Origin: Balaenoptera acutorostrata
Lineage: Eukaryota; Chordata; Mammalia; Artiodactyla; Balaenopteridae
DNA: 64,000 nt
Direction of reading: 5' to 3'
Assembly: GCF_949987535.1 (NCBI RefSeq)
Contig: NC_080071.1
Location: 27,674,236 to 27,738,235, forward strand
The notes beneath the pieces are model-generated. The model had not been told where the DNA came from. It did no database searches and saw only the letters and a program-made list of their open reading frames with translations. Within the stretch, counting starts at the first letter, position 1. Each line of letters starts with the position of its first letter. A program made the position numbers and the translations under genes. Below, piece after piece: positions 56,936-64,000 of this stretch.

Positions 56936-59900
56936 ACTCCCTCTACTTTAAGAAGCCAAACATATACAAATCCAGACATATGAAATAGAAAATACTAGGA
57001 ATAATGATACATCCTTTAAAAAGATGCTTCACTATGTAAGACAGCACCAAATTTTCACTGAAAATGTCATTTAATAGTTGTCTTTACATTCAGTTTTTCC
57101 AGGAAAAATATATATTTCTTAAAATAAGCAATATCTGTACTTCAAAAGTCCAACTGCAGGCAATGGCTTGATTTAAAAAAAATTTTAAAACCTGGCTATA
57201 GTAGCAGCTGTATTTTGACTGTTCTCTTCATGCTTTATTAAAACCATATGTAAGAATTACAAAATACTTCTCTCTTTTGAGAAGCTAGATATTGGAAGTC
57301 TATTTGAAAACACTCCAAAAATTATAAAAAATGATATCTATTATTAATAGAGTTTAAATTTCATATTTGGCCCAATATTATATAAGATGTTCTAGTTTCC
57401 CTAAACTCTCACATTTGGTTTACTATTTTATTCTTATAATAACCCTGTGATAGGTGTTAAACAGATTTCAACACTCTACCCTACCTTTTTTATTAAAAAA
57501 AAAAAAGATGGAGAAAGTACACATACTCTTCCAAGATTCCTTCTAATTAATTTACTTTTGGAATTTATGTTTTCTCAGGATGGGCCTCAGTTCTGTTCAA
57601 TAAAAATTTTTAGTGTATCAGCAAATCAAGAAGTCAACATACATTTCTTGTGTGCCACCCTTTATTACTTCTGCCAAGTCCTCAGGCATTTTTAGTCAGA
57701 ATTCCAAATTAAGCTATTGTATTTGGAACACAGTTTTAGAAATGTTACCTTCAAGTAGCAAGTCTTGATCCTCTCACACATTTTGATGTGAACATCTGTG
57801 AGTATATAGAACTCTAAACCAGCAGAGCTCCCTTTGTTTAAGGCCAGAGTTCTCCTGGAGGTGGAAAATTCAGGCTGTTAATGCTGACCTGGGTAACCCA
57901 GACCCATTTGTTGGTTCCTTCTGCCTCATCTCTTTCCTACTTCCCAACTTTTCAGTTCGAAAAAGATTTGAAAAAAATTAGATAACTTGCCTGAGGCCAC
58001 ATAGCTAGTTGTCCCTAAGGCTTGGCCAACATATAGGGTTTCTTGACTAGGGTCAAATAAATGAAAAATCAATTATTGAAATGAAAAATAAACAACCCAG
58101 GCTCTTTTGGCAGATATAGCCTGATTATAAAAAAATTTTAAACGTGTTCCATTTAGCAAAACCTCTAAACATGTTCTTCATAGTGATGTTACATATGCTG
58201 ACCCATCCTCTTCTTCTCCCCCCCGCCCTTTTTTTTTAAATAACTGAAGAAATTGAGAATGTTGGGCTAATGACAGTTAAATGTTAATCATAATTTATAG
58301 TTGTATGAACGTGCCTAATACTTTTAAGGAGTGTTTATAACTTTATTCCCTAGAGACCTAGATGCTTACCAGATCTACATGAGGTCTGTGAGGCAGTCAC
58401 TTATCTGATGCCTTGCTTCTGTTAAGACGGAGCCCAGATGAATTCCAGGTCGTGGAACTCAGCATGCAGTGCTCTTTGCAGCTCATCACACTGCAGGATT
58501 CTGCTAATCAAGTATAGGGCCTCCTGGATGTGAGGTGGAAAATGTGAATGAGGAATGTGCAACCCTAACCCCACTCCTGCCAGAGAGAATCTCTGTTATT
58601 CAAGCCTCTACTTGGATTTTGGTTGAGAAGCTCAGGATTTCAGAGATGGGCTCAGAAGACTTGTGAAATCCAGCGATGAAAAGATCTTCAGAAGTGTCAA
58701 GCTATATTATTAGTCTGAGTAGCAATTAGTCCCCAGATGATTTTTATTTGGGGGAAGAAAATCTCAGAAGTGATGAGTCAACTAGCCCAACAGCTGCAAA
58801 TGTCTTCAGATTTGAAAACATTTCCTTCTTTGCAGAGGACCGGCAGTAGGGCTCCAAATGCAAGCAAATTCCACATATACAAGGAACTACTCTGTCAGCA
58901 AGCTTAATTGGGTAGAAAAAGTTTGCCTCTAATTCCGCTATTAAAGAACATTATAAATCAACCAATCATAGGATTTGGAGGTTGGAGGAAACCCTAGTTT
59001 TGCTATTGCTCCACATGGCTAGCTTGACAAATACAGAAGCAGATGAAATCTGACTGATTAGTGCTCTTTTTTAAAGAAAAACTATTTCTAGAACACATTC
59101 CAACCCACAATCTTTCTTTACTAGTATAAGACAGTTTTTTAATGTAATATGTTGTTTGATATTTAATTTTTAAGCCCTAATTATTCTTTAATAAGCAATA
59201 ACATTTGATATATACTAATGAGTGATAAAAGCACTTAAGCTATTTCATTTCTTAACATAAATTTATTTTGTAAAACAAAGCAGAGGAAATATTACCTGCA
59301 TGAAATGTCACATCTTGACCACATTCTCTCTGTAATCCTGGTTCCTGAGCATTCAGGGCAAACTTTGTAGGGGGGAAAATGGGAATAACAATGTCTCACA
59401 GGATTGTCGCAAATTTTAGTGGGAAAATATATGTTAGTCACTGGGCATGGGATGAGTGGTCGATAGTGTTTACTTCTATCCCTCTTGCTTCTCTCAGGTA
59501 AAGATGGGAATTTTGATCTCTGGTCAGCCAAAGGAAGACTATTTTTAACCAAGTAAACCTTCAGATTACACTACATTGAAAATCTTCTCTTTGACTTTTA
59601 AAAATTCCTTTTTTATTCTCACTTTTCTCTAACAGGAAAGGTGGGCGGGCTGGAAGTGTCCCTTCTTCCTAGGGAAAGCTCACTTTTAGTATGTGTGTTA
59701 ACCAATGATCCACTGACTGAATTTTTAAAGTATCCTAGCTTCTGATGTATTGATACTTAGCCATTTATTGTGTATTCAGTCTATTGGCAAGGAATATTTA
59801 TTGACTCCCTAGCCCACACCTGTCTTCTAAGACTATACAACTCAATCCTTTTGGAATGTTTAAAGTCTGGGGAATATATGCTGATATTACACTGTATGAT

Positions 59901-60475
59901 CAGTGTTAAGTGCTGGATGTATCAAGTATGTTGAAATTCAAAGGAGAACAAAATCGCTTCCTCCTTTGGTGGTCTGAGATAGCTTCTTGGGGAAAAGTAG
60001 GATTTGGTTGGAGAAGTGGAGGTGGGATTACCACAGGGAAGAATACAGAGAGGGTAGAAGTGGTTGTTTTTGAAGAAAAAAGAGGAGGGGAATATTCCAG
60101 AAAGAAGGAATAGGCCTGTTTATCTGGACCTGACGGTTTGTGTACCATTATGATTCATCACAGGAACGGTTGCCAAGCTTTCACCATAAAAATATTCTCC
60201 AGGAGAATTCACCAAGTTCTATGGCCTATTAATTCCTGTCGATGCATTTTATTTTGCATATTCAATGACAGGTGACAATTTTTTTTTTAAAGGAATGAAG
60301 GCAATAAGATGCAGTTCATTAGAGGACTGGTTTATGTGTGATATTTTAAAACTGAGCAATGTCACTACCCCAAGCAAATTATGAGTCTTTAGTTTTAGCA
60401 TGTTTTCAGTGTCTTTGAAATTTCTAAATGTATGACTTGACATTTTTACTTAGTACATATAAATTTATATTTATC
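56936..60475. other. Mostly single-copy DNA
   Basis: MIR scraps are likely at 57395-57465 and 57960-58015 ('gataacttgcctgaggccacatagctag'). Poly-purine or poly-A bits occur at 57494 and 58230. Open frames up to 86 codons show no motif. No gene was recognised. Confidence 0.4.
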
Positions 60476-60486
60476 AAGAAATTATG

Positions 60487-60680
60487 GGGACTTCCCTGGT
60501 GGCACAGTGGATAAGACTCCACTCCCAATGCAGGAGGCCTGGGTTTGATCCCTGGTCAGGGAACTAGATCCCACATGCGTATCGCAACTAAGAGTTCGAA
60601 TGCCACAACTAAGGAGCCCGCCTGCTGCAACTAAGACCCAGTGCAACCAAGTAAATAAATAAATATTTAAAAAAAAAAAA
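60487..60680 (+). mobile_element. CHR-type SINE, short form
   Basis: It starts 'gggacttccctggtggcacagtgg', has the B-box-equivalent 'ggtttgatcc', then 'ccgcctgctgcaactaagacccagtgcaacc', (ATAA)n and A14. The 11-bp TSD aagaaattatg is exact at 60476-60486 and 60681-60691. Confidence 0.95.
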
Positions 60681-60692
60681 AAGAAATTATGA

Positions 60693-60865
60693 AACAAGGC
60701 AGTGTAGTGCTGTGGCACATGTTTTGATTTGGAATAAAAACAACTTGGTTTATAGTCCTGCTTTTACCATTAAATAGTCTTTTCTTGTATGAACTTGAAT
60801 ATATTTCCCATCTGTGAATCTGTGTAATCATGTACAAAATAAGTGAGACTAAACTTAAGTGCATT
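60693..60865 (+). repeat. MIR-like fragment
   Basis: 'ggcagtgtagtgctgtggcacatg', 'gtcctgcttttaccattaaatag' and 'cccatctgtgaatctgtgtaatcatg' follow MIR order at high divergence. The adjacent SINE landed at its 5' edge. Confidence 0.5.
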
Positions 60866-62079
60866 TTAATCCCAAGTTTTATAACTGTATAACATTTTTT
60901 TTTTAAAAAACCACAATCCTCTTTTATTTTTATGACTTTAAAAAACCACATTCATGATAAATGGGATCTGCACATTTCAAATGTTTTTCTTCTTGGGTAG
61001 CAAGATAATTTTTCAAGGGCTACATGGCAGCTTTTAGCCCAGTTATATCTTAATGTCAAAGCCAACATCCTAAAGAAACTTAGAGATAAAGGACAATTTT
61101 AAAAGGAGTTCTTCCTTCTGTTCCTGGTAGGGGCTTGCAAGGAATTCTGAAATACGTGTAATTTAACATTCATTATAGCACTTTATGAGGTTTTGCAGTT
61201 TTAAACTGTATCCACTCATACAACTGAACTTGACCTTAATGACCTTTTATGAAAGATAATAATGTATTCAAGGCTCACCACTGGAACTGGTGAGGTGATG
61301 CCAACCTTATGAAAAGTGCATGCTATGTGGAAGATGTATCCACAGGAGGCCAAGGGCTGATGGACAGCTGTCCCACTTATGAGTATAGTCCCAAGGTCCC
61401 TGTGGTACCATTACTACCTCTCTCAGTTCCCCAGCAGGAACACTATGCTCCCACTCTCTGTGTGTTAGAGAAGACATTTGCAGGTTATCAACCAGCACAG
61501 AGCATTGATTAAGCATTGCTGATGCATCTCTATCAACAGAAACCATGGGGCTGGGGGTGTGCTCAGGACCCCTGCAAGAAAGCCCAGGATACGCTTCTGC
61601 ATAGACACAGTTTCTCACAACCCTGAGAAACCCTTTCAGACATTTTCATAAGCCTGGGTCCTATACGGGCATGTAATTCTAGCTTACACATAAATAAATA
61701 ACATCAGTGCTAACAGTACGTGCATTTTTGTTGTGAGGTAAATTTGTCCTAAATGCCTATTGCTATACATTTTTAATTCCCTTCAGAATAAATAGAAGCT
61801 TTTCTGTACAAAGTGGTTAATGAAAGATAAAGCCCTTTTCTGTTGTTTTTCTAGCTGATGAGAAAAAACGTCTACATCTTTTTTAAGTTTTGAGAACATA
61901 GGAGACCCGATGTTTATTCCCCAAAGCAGATTTGAATTGTCTAGTTTTACTTTTTAATGTTTAAATGTTAGCATATTGTATCAACCAAAATAAGACTATG
62001 ATTATAAAAACTATAATTCACAATAAACCTGCATTATATGATCATTTGACGTTAGCCTTGGTTTAGTGTAAAAATAATA
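60866..62079. other. Single-copy DNA
   Basis: Two overlapping opposite-strand open frames at 61307-61618 and 61309-61512 show no known motif and do not look coding. Nothing else was recognised. Confidence 0.4.
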
Positions 62080-62290
62080 GCAAAACACAGGCAGACCAGG
62101 ATTGAGCTTCTGGCTCCATTAATTGATAGTGTTGTGACTTCTGGGAGTTGTTTAAATTTTTTGAGCCTTTGCTCTCATCTGTTTAATGGGGATAATAATC
62201 CAAAATCATAGGGTTGTAAAATAAGATAGTGAGATAATGTGTTTGCCATAACAAAGGTATTAGAAAAATACTACCCTTTTCTCACCTCTC
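62080..62290 (+). repeat. MIR SINE fragment
   Basis: 'ccaggattgagcttctggctccatta', 'gttgtgacttctgggagttg', 'ctctcatctgtttaatggggataataatcc' and 'tagggttgtaaaataagatagtgagataatgtg' are in MIR order. Confidence 0.7.
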
Positions 62291-63055
62291 CTTCTTAATC
62301 AAGTTGAAAGCACAGGGTAAGAATTTAATGAATGCTTCATTGAAAAAGAAAAATCAAGACCTCATGATTTTATCCTAGGCCTTCTGTTTTCCTTACTGTA
62401 TACACCTTCCTGAGCCATCTGGATCTCTTTGTTGGCCACAATTACCACCTCTATGCTGATGGCCCCCATATATCTGTTTCTGGTCCAAATCACTTTCCTG
62501 TGGTCCAGACCCTTTTATCTATATGCTTTTTAGTAATCTCACATACATGCCCCTGTTAAACTCTACATTTTCTAAACTGAGTTTAGCATTGCCCTCCTAC
62601 CATTAAAAAAATGCAATAACAATCAAACAACTGCATTCTCTTGCTCTGTTTCCTATCACGTGTACCTAAGCTACAAATGTGGGTTATAGCCTGGACTCTT
62701 CTCTAACTTTTTCACAACCAATTGCCAAGTCTTTCCCCTTCTACTTAAGTATCTTTGAGATACATCAACAAGTCTCTATTCTTACTGCCACCACCCTACC
62801 TCAGGCCACTGTCACCTTTTGCCTGAATTTTTGCAACCAACTTTCAACTGGTCTCTCTGTTCCTAGTCATGCCTCTCTCCAATCTGTTGCTCATCTTACA
62901 GACAGAAAAACCTTTCTAAATATACATCATATTGCATCTCTTCTGTGCTTAAAACCCACACTTACCATCCTTCTAATAGTTTAGTCAATGCATCCTTAGT
63001 ATACTTTATTTACAACGGGGTTCACTCCCTAGGCCCCCTTGAAAACTCAAGCATT

Positions 63056-63477
63056 TGTTGTAGTGTTGCAGCTAACAGCTCTCAATTCTGTCCCTCCCTG
63101 GGACTTTCCCTCAGCTGAAGAGAACCTACATGCACAAGGTCATACCCTCCCCAGAGCAGCCGGTATCCAATGACGGCTCCATTCAGAGGCATAAAATTGC
63201 ACCCCCTTGAATCCAATCAGAGACAACTCTGAAGGTCCATCCCAATTTCAGAGCTCCCTGTGGGATTGGCTAAAGACTTTGTAGTGACCATATAAAAACC
63301 CAACTTCTTCCACGCACAGGGAGAGAGAGAAGTTGGGCAGTGGAATGCCTTCACTGACTCACAGGGGTTGATATTGAAACCTCTCCCCAGTAAACTTCCT
63401 GCATGAAGACCTCAGCATTGGAGCCAATTTCCAAGAGAGCCCAATATTTGGCACAAGACTCTCCTGTGGACTATTTA
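63056..63477 (+). mobile_element. ERV-like solo LTR candidate
   Basis: A 422-bp insertion inside the L2. It starts TG; the 3' end reads TA where CA is expected, which a single C-to-T change would explain. A 5-bp direct repeat gcatt lies at 63051-63055 and 63478-63482. Promoter-like order: CCAAT at 63213-63217, inverted CCAAT (attgg) at 63265-63269, TATAAAA at 63291-63297, then a polyA-like agtaaa at 63389. No coding retroviral sequence is attached. The family is not identified. Confidence 0.55.
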
Positions 63478-63710
63478 GCATTTTGGCCTCATACTGTATG
63501 GCTTCTTCCCTTTGCACTCTATTTTTTATCTGGTCTAACCTAATTTCAGTTCTTCAACTATATAGTGCTCTTTGAGCCTTGGCACTTGTCCTTTCCTCTG
63601 AGCTCTCTCCTCCCTCATTCTTTTGGTCTTTGTTTAAGTGTCACTTCTTTCAGGAGGCTTTTCTGATCCAGAGTCTAGTTAAGTGCATTTCCTTTGTGTT
63701 CTCCTGGTAT

Positions 63711-63780
63711 TGGGTTGGCCAAAAAGTTCATTCCGGTTTTTCTGTATGCTCTTATGGAATGAACTTTTTGGCCAAACCAC
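63711..63780. mobile_element. Palindromic mariner-derived mini-element
   Basis: The start tgggttggccaaaaagttc and the end gaactttttggccaaacc are inverted repeats. An 18-bp stem is perfect (63717-63734 with 63756-63773), leaving a 21-nt loop. I recognise this as the short mariner-derived palindrome common in cetartiodactyl genomes. It lies in the L2 3' UTR. A TA precedes it at 63708-63709, but a matching downstream TA is not clear. Confidence 0.85.
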
Positions 63781-64000
63781 CATTTCCTTCCTTACAACAT
63801 TCATCACTTCCACATTGTGTTGTTACAGCCCATGACCACGTCTAGTCCATACTGTTGACTGGCTATAGGCTCTGTGAGGAAAGGGAATTGTCACCATTTT
63901 ATCCCAGCACATTTTATGTTAGTCTCTCAAACATTACTTAATGAGTAAAAGAACAAGGTAATGAATGAACTGCTTTAAAATTTAAGTAAATATATACACA

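Larger units (their letters stand above)
62380..63985 (+). repeat. L2-like LINE, interrupted
   Basis: Before the LTR: 'agcctggactcttctctaac', 'ccaccctacctcaggccactgtcacc', 'caactggtctctctgttcc', 'gcttaaaacccacac'. After it: 'gtgtcacttctttcaggaggcttttctgatcc', then 'ctggctataggctctgtgaggaaagggaattgtc' and a terminal 'aatgagtaaa'. The order fits an L2 ORF2 end and 3' UTR with two later insertions (LTR at 63056, mariner hairpin at 63711). Confidence 0.6.

Overview
The window is nuclear DNA from a mammal, almost certainly a cetacean. The main evidence is a set of tRNA-derived SINEs of the CHR (cetacean/hippo/ruminant) type. They have a characteristic 5' end (cttccctggtggc...), a pol III B box, long GC-rich 3' halves and (ATAA)n tails, and one carries a 24-bp internal duplication that I recall from cetacean copies. 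Several SINEs have clear target-site duplications (TSDs). I found no functional protein-coding gene, rRNA, tRNA gene or CRISPR array. The window reads as intergenic or deep-intronic DNA. Every open frame whose origin I could identify comes from a transposon; the remaining open frames match no family I know.

Layout: 0.1-0.5 kb CHR SINE; 0.5-5.3 kb AT-rich DNA with MIR/L2 scraps; 5.35-6.6 kb old L1 3' end; 8.9-9.3 kb older L1 tail; 10.5-12.0 kb decayed hAT transposon with a recognisable transposase remnant on the minus strand; 13.0-17.55 kb L1 'A', with its 5' end but lacking about 1.2 kb of reverse transcriptase; 19.6-20.0 kb MaLR-type solo LTR; 20.5-20.8 kb L1 scrap; 21.6-22.3 kb L2 with an inserted CHR SINE, then a MIR at 22.5 kb; 22.8-26.3 kb largely repeat-free, GC-richer DNA with a polypurine/G-quadruplex tract, a CTCF-like core and a CA repeat; 27.3-28.6 kb SINE and L1 3' end; 28.6-36 kb mostly single-copy DNA; 38.1-38.5 kb CHR SINE beside an AT-rich unstable tract; 41.1-41.9 kb two non-autonomous hAT elements; 41.9-50.5 kb mostly single-copy DNA with small tandem repeats, including a doubled T-box-like site; 50.68-56.92 kb L1 'B', full length with a 14-bp TSD and a nested CHR SINE; 60.5 kb CHR SINE in a MIR; 62.4-64 kb an L2 hosting an ERV-like solo LTR and a palindromic mariner-derived hairpin.

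The repeats give an insertion order: L2/MIR/old L1 and hAT first, then the LTRs, then the two L1s, then the CHR SINEs. No gene system operates here. The most useful points for follow-up are the mariner hairpin (microRNA-precursor-like), the SINE with a possible 3' transduction, the two L1s with different promoters, and the candidate regulatory or non-B-DNA sites in the single-copy blocks. Repeat family names are from memory of consensus sequences and were not checked against a database.
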